NCBI GenBank assembly: GCA_944326485.1
Contig: CALVED010000002.1
Span: 186,001 to 250,000, forward strand
Origin: Candidatus Gastranaerophilales bacterium
GTDB lineage: Bacteria; Cyanobacteriota; Vampirovibrionia; Gastranaerophilales; Gastranaerophilaceae
Reading direction: 5' to 3'
DNA: 64,000 nucleotides
Below, one piece after another: positions 19,186-26,830 of this stretch. The number at the start of each line of letters is the position of its first letter. Position 1 is the stretch's first letter. The position numbers and the translations under genes are program-made. The notes beneath the pieces were generated by a model that worked only from the letters and a program-made list of their open reading frames with translations, did not search any database and had not been told where the DNA came from.

Positions 19186-20364
19186 ATGAATATAAACGGT
19201 AATTATTTAAATTTACAAGATAGTTATTTATTTTCTACCATCGCAAAGAAAGTTGCAGAATATACCCAGAAGTATCCTGATAAAAAACTTATAAAAATGG
19301 GAATAGGTGATGTTACTTTACCTTTAGCACCTGTAGTTGTTGATGCTATTAAAAAAGCAGCTGATGAAATGGGTGTACAAGCTTCTTTTAAAGGTTATGG
19401 TCCTGAACAAGGTTATGCTTTTTTAAGAGATGCTATTAAAAAATATTATCAACGTAAAGATGTTCAATTAGAATCAGATGAAATATTTATTTCTGATGGT
19501 GCAAAAAGTGATTTGGGTAATATTTTAGATATTTTTGGGCTTGATAATACTGTTTTAATTCCTGATCCTGTTTATCCTGTTTATGTTGATACTAATATTA
19601 TGGCAGGAAGAAAAGTTTTATTTATTGATGCAAATGAATCTAATGGTTTTCTTCCGCTTCCTGATGAAACAATTAAATGTGATATTATTTATATTTGTTC
19701 TCCAAATAACCCTACAGGTGCTGTTTATTCAAAAGAAGATTTAAAAAAATGGGTCGATTATGCTCTTAAAAATGATGCTGTAATATTGTTTGATGCTGCT
19801 TATGAATGTTTTATAAAGTCAGAAGAGCTGCCTAATAGTATTTATGAAATAGATGGTGCTAAAGATTGTGCTATAGAATTTTGTTCTTTCTCTAAAACCG
19901 CAGGTTTTACAGGTACAAGGTGCGGATATACGGTTGTTCCAAAATCTCTTAAGAGACAAGATACTATGTTGAATAAACTTTGGTTAAGACGTCAAACAAC
20001 TAAATTTAATGGAGTACCATATATTGTCCAAAGAGCTGCTGAAGCTGTATTCTCTCAGGAAGGGCAAATACAAATAAAAAATAATCTTCAATACTACAGT
20101 GAAAATGCTAAAATAATTTCAGATACTATGGATAAAAAAGGGATTTGGTATACAGGTGGAAAACATTCTCCATACATTTGGTTAAAATGCCCTAATAATA
20201 TGAAATCGTGGGAATTCTTTGATTTCTTATTAAATAATATAGCTGTAGTAGGCACTCCTGGAGCCGGTTTCGGTAAAAATGGCGAAGGCTATTTTAGATT
20301 AACCTCTTTTGGTAACAGAGAAAATACTCTTGAAGCTATGAACAGATTTTCTTCATTGTTCTAA
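19186..20364 (+). CDS. dapL: LL-diaminopimelate aminotransferase
   Basis: Converts tetrahydrodipicolinate directly to LL-diaminopimelate for lysine and peptidoglycan, the route typical of Cyanobacteria, plants and some other bacteria. 392 residues. It begins with the DapL-type MNINGNYLNLQDSYLFSTI. PLP-fold blocks include GIGDVTLPLAPVV, GYGPEQGYAFLRDAI, PDPVYPVYVDTN, CSPNNPTGAVY near residue 165, and the PLP-lysine block CSFSKTAGFTGTRCGY near residue 230. Ribosome site GAGGAG 8 bases upstream. Single gene with its own terminator. Confidence 0.95.
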   Translation: MNINGNYLNLQDSYLFSTIAKKVAEYTQKYPDKKLIKMGIGDVTLPLAPVVVDAIKKAADEMGVQASFKGYGPEQGYAFLRDAIKKYYQRKDVQLESDEIFISDGAKSDLGNILDIFGLDNTVLIPDPVYPVYVDTNIMAGRKVLFIDANESNGFLPLPDETIKCDIIYICSPNNPTGAVYSKEDLKKWVDYALKNDAVILFDAAYECFIKSEELPNSIYEIDGAKDCAIEFCSFSKTAGFTGTRCGYTVVPKSLKRQDTMLNKLWLRRQTTKFNGVPYIVQRAAEAVFSQEGQIQIKNNLQYYSENAKIISDTMDKKGIWYTGGKHSPYIWLKCPNNMKSWEFFDFLLNNIAVVGTPGAGFGKNGEGYFRLTSFGNRENTLEAMNRFSSLF

Positions 20365-20370
20365 TATTAA

Positions 20371-20403
20371 AATAAGAGGAATTATATAATAATTCCTCTT
20401 ATT
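20371..20403. terminator. Intrinsic terminator after dapL
   Basis: Arms 20371-20385 and 20389-20403 form a 15-bp perfect inverted repeat with a 3-base centre. Lying between convergent stops it can work for both genes, though the T tract is weak. Confidence 0.7.
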
Positions 20404-20406
20404 CTT

Positions 20407-20730
20407 TTATACATCTCTAAAGCTTTCTTTTACAATAGTTCGCATTTCATAATTTACGGTTGGACGTTCATACCAATCTCTTATGTATCTTTCAAGCCCG
20501 AAACAACTTCCTCTTTCTTTTAATCCGTTATTAATATTAAAAGAAGCTTCGCACATTCCTATTTGTATTGTAAAAACAACTTTTCTTGCATCAATTTTTA
20601 ATCCCATTGTTAAAGAACGGACTCTTCTCATTCCGCCTGTTACTTTCTCTTCAATATCTTTTTTTTGACTTAAAAAATTAATTAAAGATTGTTCTAATCC
20701 TGAAAGTCTTGGATCTTTTTCTGCTGCCAT
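20407..20730 (-). CDS. Hypothetical protein, 107 aa
   Basis: No family recognised. An N-terminal helix (LEQSLINFLSQKKDIEEK) precedes a compact region with alternating hydrophobics (KVVFTIQIGMCEASFNI) and a basic/aromatic end (RYIRDWYERP). The start has AAGGA about 7 bases upstream. It follows sdaAA by 17 bp, so it is probably the third gene of the sdaAB-sdaAA transcript. Being soluble and small, it could be an accessory protein; there is no direct evidence. Confidence 0.6.
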   Translation of the reverse strand: MAAEKDPRLSGLEQSLINFLSQKKDIEEKVTGGMRRVRSLTMGLKIDARKVVFTIQIGMCEASFNINNGLKERGSCFGLERYIRDWYERPTVNYEMRTIVKESFRDV

Positions 20731-20747
20731 TTTATTTTCCTTCTTTT

Positions 20748-21632
20748 TTATTGTGTATTGATTATTCTTTTCTTAATTAGTATTCCGCTTTTAGTTGTTG
20801 CTAGACCTCCTTGCGATGTTTCTTTTAATAATGGTGACATTAATTGACCTGTTTGCATCATAGCGTCAACAATTTCATCAGGAGGTATTTTACTTTCTAT
20901 ATCAGCAAGAGAAAGTTCTGCTGCAGTTATTGCGTGTATTGCCAAAAATACATTTCTTTTTACGCAAGGAATTTCAACTAAGCCTGATACCGGATCGCAA
21001 GTTAGTCCTAAAATATTTTTTAAAGCTAATGCAGCTGCATTAATTTTTTGTTTTTCATTTCCTCTCATAATTTGTACTGCTGCAGCTGCACTCATTGCAG
21101 ATGCTACTCCGCATTCTGCTTGGCATCCTGCTACTGCTCCTGCCATTGCTACTTTTGCTGATATTATGTATCCTATTGTTCCTGCGGTAATTAGGGCATT
21201 TATTTCTTCTTCTTTATTTGATTTATATTTTTCGCTTAGTGCTATTATAACGGCAGGTACTATTCCGCAAGAACCGGCTGTTGGACAAGCAACAATTCGG
21301 TTCATTCTTAAATTTTCTTCCATTGTGGCTAGAGCATAGGTTGTTATTTTTTCAAAAACTTCTCCAAAAATAGTTCCTGTTCTTTTGTATTTTTCTAACA
21401 ACTTATAGCAATCATCCCCACATAATCCGCTTATGGATTTTTCTTTTGATTTTAATCCGTTATTAATAGCTTCTTTCATCGCATTAAGACTTTTTTCTGT
21501 TTTGTCTCTGACGGATTGCACTGTTTTCTCAAAATCAAATGCTTCTTTTTCCTGCATTATTTCGTATATTTTCTTATTTTCCTTGTTGCAGATTTCTAAT
21601 AATGATTCAAATGTGCTAAAAGAATATTCCAC
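20748..21632 (-). CDS. sdaAA: L-serine ammonia-lyase, iron-sulfur dependent, alpha subunit
   Basis: Deaminates L-serine to pyruvate and ammonia with a [4Fe-4S] cluster shared in the SdaAA/SdaAB complex. 294 residues. The catalytic alpha domain shows NRIVACPTAGSCGIVPAV near residue 118, GCQAECGVASAMSAAAA near residue 165, and GLTCDPVSGLVEIPC near residue 215, giving the cluster Cys set. The start is GTG, one base after the sdaAB stop, with a GAGG ribosome site inside the sdaAB 3' end. The enzyme's 2-aminoacrylate intermediate is a natural substrate for RidA encoded elsewhere in the window. Confidence 0.95.
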   Translation of the reverse strand: MEYSFSTFESLLEICNKENKKIYEIMQEKEAFDFEKTVQSVRDKTEKSLNAMKEAINNGLKSKEKSISGLCGDDCYKLLEKYKRTGTIFGEVFEKITTYALATMEENLRMNRIVACPTAGSCGIVPAVIIALSEKYKSNKEEEINALITAGTIGYIISAKVAMAGAVAGCQAECGVASAMSAAAAVQIMRGNEKQKINAAALALKNILGLTCDPVSGLVEIPCVKRNVFLAIHAITAAELSLADIESKIPPDEIVDAMMQTGQLMSPLLKETSQGGLATTKSGILIKKRIINTQ

Positions 21633-21633
21633 C

Positions 21634-22302
21634 TTATTCCTCTAATCTTTTTAAATTTCTTACAAAATATACATCATCAATTTCTTCTATTGCTTTTATT
21701 ATAGAATCAGATATTTCACTATCTAAACAAATACACATTGATGCTGTTTTCCCTTTTGCATCTCTATCACAGTCTAAAGATGCTATATTTATATTTTCTT
21801 TTTGAATTAGTGTTGAGACTTTGGAAATCATTCCGGGTTTATCTTTATAGAAAAGAATAAGAGTATTCAATTCTCCTGAAATTTTTGTTGAAAAATCTTC
21901 TATTTTAGTTATTTCAATATTGCCTGCACCGACAGAATTGCCTGAAATTCTCATATTTATTTTTCCATACAATAAAAAATCAACCGCATTAGGATGTCTT
22001 TCAATATTTTGTTCATATTCATATTGATATTTTATATCTTTTATTTCAGGATCATTAAAAATATTTTTTATTTTGTTACTATCAACACTATAACCTAGAA
22101 GACCAGCCATAAGTCCTTTATCTGTTCCGTGGCCTTTACCTGTTTGTGCAAATGAATTATAAAGTTTAAAAATTACTTTTTGTGGTTTTTCTTTATATAT
22201 GTTTCTTGCCATTAAACCAAGTCTTACGGCACCTGCGGTGTGAGAACTTGATGGGCCTGTCATTATTGGTGAAATAATATCAAATAAAGAGCGCTGCTTC
22301 AT
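21634..22302 (-). CDS. sdaAB: L-serine ammonia-lyase, beta subunit with ACT domain
   Basis: Regulatory/structural partner of SdaAA. 222 residues: an N-terminal beta domain with the MTGPSSSHTAGAVRLG signature (residues about 14-29) and GHGTDKGLMAGLLG, then a C-terminal ACT domain starting near residue 148 (LILFYKDKPGMISKVSTLI), probably for serine sensing. No ribosome site precedes the ATG. A -10 TATAAT ends 9 bases before it, which predicts a leaderless mRNA. Confidence 0.93.
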   Translation of the reverse strand: MKQRSLFDIISPIMTGPSSSHTAGAVRLGLMARNIYKEKPQKVIFKLYNSFAQTGKGHGTDKGLMAGLLGYSVDSNKIKNIFNDPEIKDIKYQYEYEQNIERHPNAVDFLLYGKINMRISGNSVGAGNIEITKIEDFSTKISGELNTLILFYKDKPGMISKVSTLIQKENINIASLDCDRDAKGKTASMCICLDSEISDSIIKAIEEIDDVYFVRNLKRLEE

Positions 22303-22310
22303 AATTTGTA

Positions 22311-22339
22311 ATTATAATATTTTTGAGTATTTTAGGCAA
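22311..22339 (-). promoter_or_regulatory. Promoter predicting leaderless sdaAB mRNA
   Basis: Minus strand TTGCCT (22339-22334), a 17-base spacer and a perfect TATAAT (22316-22311). Transcription would begin around 22302-22305, at or just before the sdaAB ATG (22302), consistent with the missing ribosome site. The -35 box sits in the last bases of the terminator T tract of the upstream RNA. Confidence 0.5.
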
Positions 22340-22365
22340 AAAAAAAGCTCTTTTTTTTAAAGAGC
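22338..22365 (-). terminator. Intrinsic terminator upstream of sdaAB
   Basis: On the minus strand GCTCTT (22365-22360), an A-rich loop, AAGAGC (22352-22347), then a run of T down to 22338. It points toward sdaAB but ends before that gene begins, so it must stop a separate upstream transcript or act as a leader attenuator. Confidence 0.65.
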
Positions 22366-22455
22366 GTTAACTAGGTTAGTTTTGGTAGATAGTTGTTCAG
22401 TTTAGACTTTTGAGTCTTTCACTTGTTTTAAATCCTGTAAATATTTTTTTATGCA
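22338..22455 (-). ncRNA. Possible small RNA or attenuated leader upstream of sdaAB
   Basis: A minus-strand TATAAT (22467-22462) with a poor -35, about 100 bases of non-coding sequence holding a GACTCAAAAGTC hairpin and a TAACTAGGTTA near-palindrome, and the terminator above would give an RNA of about 115-120 bases. No T-box, glycine or other riboswitch core that I know is visible. Speculative. Confidence 0.3.
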
Positions 22456-22509
22456 CTTTTTATTATATTTTTTTACATAAATTTACATATTTTTTCTTAT
22501 TAAAGTTTT

Positions 22510-22539
22510 TTGAAAAAGTGTCGATAGATATAGTATATT
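22510..22539 (+). promoter_or_regulatory. Promoter of the 42-codon gene
   Basis: TTGAAA at 22510-22515, an 18-base spacer and TATATT at 22534-22539, about 17 bases before the ATG that carries an AGAAAGG ribosome site. Confidence 0.5.
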
Positions 22540-22556
22540 AAGAGAAAGGTATAATC

Positions 22557-22685
22557 ATGTATTATTCAGTTTGGCCTGGAGCATACAGCTTCAAAAATGA
22601 AATTAAGCTATTTACTGAGTGGTTTCAAAAACAGATTGAGTCTATACTTCAAAAAATAGAAGAAACAGAGAAAAAATTGGGATAA
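22557..22685 (+). CDS. Small protein of 42 residues
   Basis: Starts ATG TAT TAT and reads MYYSVWPGAYSFK, then an amphipathic helix (EIKLFTEWFQKQIESIL) and a charged coiled tail ending EKKLG. The ribosome site AGAAAGG lies 7 bases upstream and a promoter with -10 TATATT sits just before it. It is about 80 bp upstream of the YifB/ComM gene on the same strand. Aromatic N-terminus plus amphipathic helix could mean a membrane-associated or regulatory peptide. No family recognised. Confidence 0.5.
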   Translation: MYYSVWPGAYSFKNEIKLFTEWFQKQIESILQKIEETEKKLG

Positions 22686-22768
22686 TTTTTTCGGGTTCGT
22701 TCTATACTGGATAAAATTTTTATGCTGTTATATACTAGCTAAAGGAAGTTAGTGTATAGGTTTATGTT

Positions 22769-24313
22769 GTGATTTCACAGATTTTAACAGCGACAGTAAT
22801 AGGTCTAGATGTATTCAAAATTTTAGTTGAAGTAGATATTAACAATTCACTTCCTTCTGTTTCAATTGTTGGGTTGCCTGATATTGCTGTTAATGAAGCA
22901 AAAGAAAGAGTTCGTTCTGCAATAAAAAATTCTGCTTACCAATTTCCAAATAAAAAAATAGTTGTTAATCTTGCCCCAGCTGATATAAAAAAAACAGGCA
23001 GTTATTATGATTTACCTATTGCTATTGGTATATTGTCAAAAAGCGGTATAATTTCCCAATCTGAATTTAAAGATACAGCTTTTATTGGAGAACTTTCTTT
23101 AGATGGTTCCTTAAGGTCGGTTTCTGGTGTTCTTCCTATTGCTGCAGGCTTAAAACAACAAGGTATAAAAAAACTTATTCTTCCTATGGAAAATGCTAAA
23201 GAAGCTGCTATTGTTGACGGTATTGAGGTTATTGGTGCAAATAATCTTTGTGATATTGTTAATCATTTTAATATAGATTCACCCCAGCATATAGAACTTA
23301 AACCTTTAAAAATTGATATTTCTGAATATATTAAAGAACAAAATGATAAAGAAGAATCTTTTGATTTTAAAGATGTTAAAGGACAGCTTAAAGCAAAAAA
23401 AGCAATGGAAATAGCTGCAGCCGGTGCACATAATTTATTAATGTCAGGACCCCCCGGGTCAGGAAAGACACTTCTTTCTAAATGTTTTGCTTCTATTCTT
23501 CCGCCTTTATCTTTTGATGAGTCAATAGAACTTTCTAAAATATACAGTATTTCAGGACTTCTTAATCCTAATAAACCTTTAATTACAAAAAGACCTTTCA
23601 GAAGTGTGCATCATACAGCATCTGCTGTAGGAATTATCGGAGGCGGAACTAATCCTAAACCCGGAGAAATTACTCTTGCTCATAGAGGCGTATTATTTTT
23701 GGATGAATTTGTTGAATTTCCTCGTTCAGTTCTTGAAGTGCTTCGTCAGCCTTTAGAAGATGGTAAAATTGTTATTGCCAGAGCCAAATCAAGATTGGAA
23801 TTCCCTTCTGATTTTATTTTGCTTGCTGCTATGAATCCTTGTCCGTGCGGTTATCTTGGAGATAGTGAAAAACAGTGTAAATGTTCTGAATTTCAGATAA
23901 GACAATATCGTGCCAAGTTATCCGGTCCTCTTCTGGATAGAATTGATATGGTTATTGAAGTCCCAAGACTTAAACTAAATGATTTGATTGATAAAAATTC
24001 TGATAATAATGCTGAAACTTCTGCTGATATTAGACAAAGGGTTGTTAAAGCCAGAAATATACAGCTTGAAAGATACAAAAAATATGGTATTTATACTAAT
24101 TCTCAATTAACACCAAAACTTATTAAAAAGTTCTGTGTATTAGAGGATGATTCAGCTTCTTTATTGAAAAATGCCGTTAAAAAATTTAATTTATCAGCGA
24201 GAGCTTATGACAGGCTTTTAAAACTCTCAAGAACAATTGCTGATCTTGAAGAGTCTGAAAATATTAATTCTTCTCATATTGCACAGGCTATTCAGTATCG
24301 TTCTTTTATCTAG
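22769..24313 (+). CDS. comM: YifB/ComM family Mg-chelatase-like AAA+ ATPase
   Basis: 514 residues. ComM is a hexameric helicase that promotes branch migration during natural transformation; most YifB homologues are annotated by family only. Seen: an N-terminal ChlI domain (VSIVGLPDIAVNEAKERVRS), Walker A GPPGSGKTLL near residue 230, Walker B VLFLDEFVEF near residue 310, the family Cys block CPCGYLGDSEKQCKC near residue 352, and a C-terminal Mg_chelatase_C helical part (LSARAYDRLLKLSRTIADL). The start is GTG; the nearest ATG is out of frame. An AAAGGAA lies in the loop of a small hairpin about 20 bases upstream (22731-22758). Confidence 0.9.
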   Translation: MISQILTATVIGLDVFKILVEVDINNSLPSVSIVGLPDIAVNEAKERVRSAIKNSAYQFPNKKIVVNLAPADIKKTGSYYDLPIAIGILSKSGIISQSEFKDTAFIGELSLDGSLRSVSGVLPIAAGLKQQGIKKLILPMENAKEAAIVDGIEVIGANNLCDIVNHFNIDSPQHIELKPLKIDISEYIKEQNDKEESFDFKDVKGQLKAKKAMEIAAAGAHNLLMSGPPGSGKTLLSKCFASILPPLSFDESIELSKIYSISGLLNPNKPLITKRPFRSVHHTASAVGIIGGGTNPKPGEITLAHRGVLFLDEFVEFPRSVLEVLRQPLEDGKIVIARAKSRLEFPSDFILLAAMNPCPCGYLGDSEKQCKCSEFQIRQYRAKLSGPLLDRIDMVIEVPRLKLNDLIDKNSDNNAETSADIRQRVVKARNIQLERYKKYGIYTNSQLTPKLIKKFCVLEDDSASLLKNAVKKFNLSARAYDRLLKLSRTIADLEESENINSSHIAQAIQYRSFI

Positions 24314-25037
24314 CAATTTGTATATATACAGGATTATAGGTTAGTATTACTTTTCCATTATTTTGATATTTTTTTGTATATTCTTCTTCAAATTCTTGTA
24401 ATTTTTTCTTACTCAATACAACTTCTTTGATTGCATTTACTCCTGTTAACTTGAGGTGCTTTAATACCATTATTGGATTTTCAAATTCAACTTTGATTTC
24501 TTCTTCTTCAAAGGTTATTAGTTTATATTTTGCTAATGATTCTTTTAGCTTATTCAAAGAATATGTATTATTTTCTAAATGAAAAATATCCTTTATTTCT
24601 TTTAGATTATTATCTCCAAAGATTGATATTGCTAATGTGCCTTTTTCTTCTAATGAGTTTATTAATTTTTTCAATACTTTTTCAATATCATTACACCATT
24701 GGAGACTGGCATTCGATATTATTAAATTATATTTTTTATTTAATTCAATTTCTTCTATATCTCCGCCTAGAAATATGTTTGGATAAATTATTTTATTTAT
24801 ATATTCTTGTGATTTTTCTACAATATCGTTAGCTATATATTCTTTAAATGTAAGATTTTTTTTTATCTCTTTTGTAAGTATTCCTGTTGCACATCCTATT
24901 TCAAAAATAGAATTATATTCTTTTAAAACTAATAATTCTATTAACTTTTTTGCCATTATTTTTTGTATAACAGCATTATCTTCATATGTTTTAAGGCTTT
25001 TTGAAAATCTCTTTTTTACAAGAGCTTTATTAATCAT
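24306..25037 (-). CDS. bioC: Malonyl-ACP O-methyltransferase
   Basis: Methylates the free carboxyl of malonyl-ACP so that fatty-acid synthesis can build the pimelate chain for biotin. About 243 residues. Class I SAM methyltransferase fold: IFEIGCATGILTKEI near residue 45 (SAM loop), NDIVEKSQEYI, and IISNASLQWCNDIEKVL near residue 105 (BioC typically has the NxALQW block). The start chosen is the ATG that overlaps the bioG stop as ATGA; an upstream in-frame extension of five codons is possible but less likely. It overlaps the convergent YifB gene by a few bases. Confidence 0.88.
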   Translation of the reverse strand: MINKALVKKRFSKSLKTYEDNAVIQKIMAKKLIELLVLKEYNSIFEIGCATGILTKEIKKNLTFKEYIANDIVEKSQEYINKIIYPNIFLGGDIEEIELNKKYNLIISNASLQWCNDIEKVLKKLINSLEEKGTLAISIFGDNNLKEIKDIFHLENNTYSLNKLKESLAKYKLITFEEEEIKVEFENPIMVLKHLKLTGVNAIKEVVLSKKKLQEFEEEYTKKYQNNGKVILTYNPVYIQIAR

Positions 25038-25660
25038 AATAATTCTCTCCAAGTCTTAAAATTATCAAAAATATAATGATTAGAATCAAGTTCTATAATT
25101 TTTATATTTTCCTTATTCCAATAGTTTATTTGATTTTTAGCAGGAATTATTCTATCTTTTAAAGAAACAAATGCTTTGTTAAATTTGAAATAATCTTTTA
25201 TTTTTAAATCTCTTATTGAAATAAGTTCTTCTTTTAATTCTGAAATTGTTCTTTTACAATATTCTTCAGCATTTAATTGTGGAGAAATTTTACTTATGAA
25301 TTTTTTGCAGGATTGTTCATTGAATCTTTCAATTGTCATATTATATATTTCAACTGGAATTCCATAATTATTATCGATTGGTTTTTGAGTTCCGTTTATT
25401 GCAATAAATTTATCAAAATTTTTAAATTCATCATAGAAAAAATTACAAACATATACTCCCATAGACCAAGCAATTAAGTATTTTTCTTTGTAATTTGATA
25501 AATCTATTTGTATTTTCTTTATATTTCTATAATCAAAAAATGATAAAATATCATAATCTTCAAAAAGTAAATTAGATATTATATTTTCATCCATTCCCCA
25601 TCCGTTAAAAAAAACGATGAGTTTATCATTATTTTTTTTATTTATCCATTTGATTTCCAT
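25034..25660 (-). CDS. bioG: Pimeloyl-ACP methyl ester carboxylesterase, BioG type
   Basis: Removes the methyl group from pimeloyl-ACP methyl ester, closing the BioC-BioG (DUF452) variant of pimelate synthesis. 208 residues, alpha/beta-hydrolase-like. Seen: FFNGWGMDE near residue 17 (family oxyanion block), the nucleophile Ser in AWSMGVYV near residue 65, the acid Asp in SLKDRIIP near residue 170, and the catalytic His in DSNHYIF near residue 196. It sits between bioF and bioC with overlapping starts and stops on both sides, which supports the assignment. Confidence 0.88.
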   Translation of the reverse strand: MEIKWINKKNNDKLIVFFNGWGMDENIISNLLFEDYDILSFFDYRNIKKIQIDLSNYKEKYLIAWSMGVYVCNFFYDEFKNFDKFIAINGTQKPIDNNYGIPVEIYNMTIERFNEQSCKKFISKISPQLNAEEYCKRTISELKEELISIRDLKIKDYFKFNKAFVSLKDRIIPAKNQINYWNKENIKIIELDSNHYIFDNFKTWRELL

Positions 25661-26805
25661 TATAATGCCTCTCTTACAATGTTTATGACTTTTTTAAACT
25701 CTTCGATTGTAATATCTGCAGTTAAGGATAATCTTAATCTTGATGTGTTAACAGGAACAGTAGGCGGCCTTACAGGCAAAATATAATAACCTTGATTTTG
25801 TAATATTTCTGCAATTTTTACTGTTTTATTGTTATCTCCTATTATTATAGGGATGATTTGTGTTTTTCCATTATCGTTTATATAATTATGAGCTTCATTA
25901 ATTAATGCATTTAGCTTTTTGGATTTTTCTTTTACTATATTAAATTTTTCTTCAATTAAGAAATTTGACCACATTATATTAATTGGAGCAAGTGCTGTTG
26001 AAAATATAAATGAATTTGCTTTATTTATAAGGTAGTCAATAATTTCATTATTTGATACACAAAATGCCCCCATTGAAGCAAAGGATTTGCCTAAAGTTGC
26101 TGTCATTATATCAACTTCACTGAGTATATCTTCTTTATCTGAAATTCCTGCAAGGTTTTTCCCATATATTCCGAATGCATGAGCTTCATCTATCATCAAC
26201 ATGCAATTATATTTTTTCTTTAATTCAACAAGTTTTTTTATATCTGCAATATCTCCATCCATACTAAATACAGATTCTGATATAATTATTGCTTTTTTAT
26301 AATCTTTTCTATGTCTTTCTAATAGTTCTTCAAGGTTTTCATAATCTAAATGTTTGTATCTGTAAAATTCACAAGGAGCTAGTTTCATACCGTCTATTAT
26401 ACTTGCGTGATTTAGTTTATCTGAAAATATAATATCATCTCTGTTTACTAATGAAGAAACTACTCCAAGGTTACATTGATAACCTGTGTTAAATAATAAA
26501 CAACGTTCTTTTTTAAATAATTTTGCTATATTTTCTTCCAGCTTTTTATAACTTTTTGATGTTCCTGTTAGTAATCTTGATGATGTAGATGAGAAGATAA
26601 ACTCATTATCTTCTTTATACTTATTTAAAAATTCTTTTATTAATATTCTATCTGTACTTAAGTTTAAATAATCATTAGATGAAAAATTAAGCATATTACT
26701 TCCGTTTATTGACAGAAATTTCTCATTTTTCTCTTCAATATTATGAATATATCTAAAATTATCTTTTTCTTTTAATTTTTTTATTTCTTCATTATAAAAA
26801 CTCAT
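25660..26805 (-). CDS. bioF: 8-amino-7-oxononanoate synthase
   Basis: PLP enzyme joining pimeloyl-ACP/CoA with alanine, the first committed step of biotin ring assembly. About 381 residues. Seen: SSNDYLNLS near residue 45, STSSRLLTGTSKSYKKLE, LFNTGYQCNLGV, SDKLNHASIIDG near residue 131, MIDEAHAFGIYG near residue 205 and the PLP lysine in TATLGKSFASMG near residue 233. The start chosen is the ATG at 26805 (MSFYNEEI); a TTG six codons upstream is in frame but atypical. No bioA, bioD or bioB lies nearby, so these must be elsewhere or acquired from scavenged intermediates. Confidence 0.9.
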   Translation of the reverse strand: MSFYNEEIKKLKEKDNFRYIHNIEEKNEKFLSINGSNMLNFSSNDYLNLSTDRILIKEFLNKYKEDNEFIFSSTSSRLLTGTSKSYKKLEENIAKLFKKERCLLFNTGYQCNLGVVSSLVNRDDIIFSDKLNHASIIDGMKLAPCEFYRYKHLDYENLEELLERHRKDYKKAIIISESVFSMDGDIADIKKLVELKKKYNCMLMIDEAHAFGIYGKNLAGISDKEDILSEVDIMTATLGKSFASMGAFCVSNNEIIDYLINKANSFIFSTALAPINIMWSNFLIEEKFNIVKEKSKKLNALINEAHNYINDNGKTQIIPIIIGDNNKTVKIAEILQNQGYYILPVRPPTVPVNTSRLRLSLTADITIEEFKKVINIVREAL

Positions 26806-26830
26806 ACTTAAAGTATAGTTCAAACTAAAA

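Noticed and set aside
22338-22467. T-box or amino-acid riboswitch controlling serine dehydratase
   Set aside because: No T-box bulge sequence, glycine-riboswitch core or other known aptamer is visible; only a generic terminator and weak hairpins.
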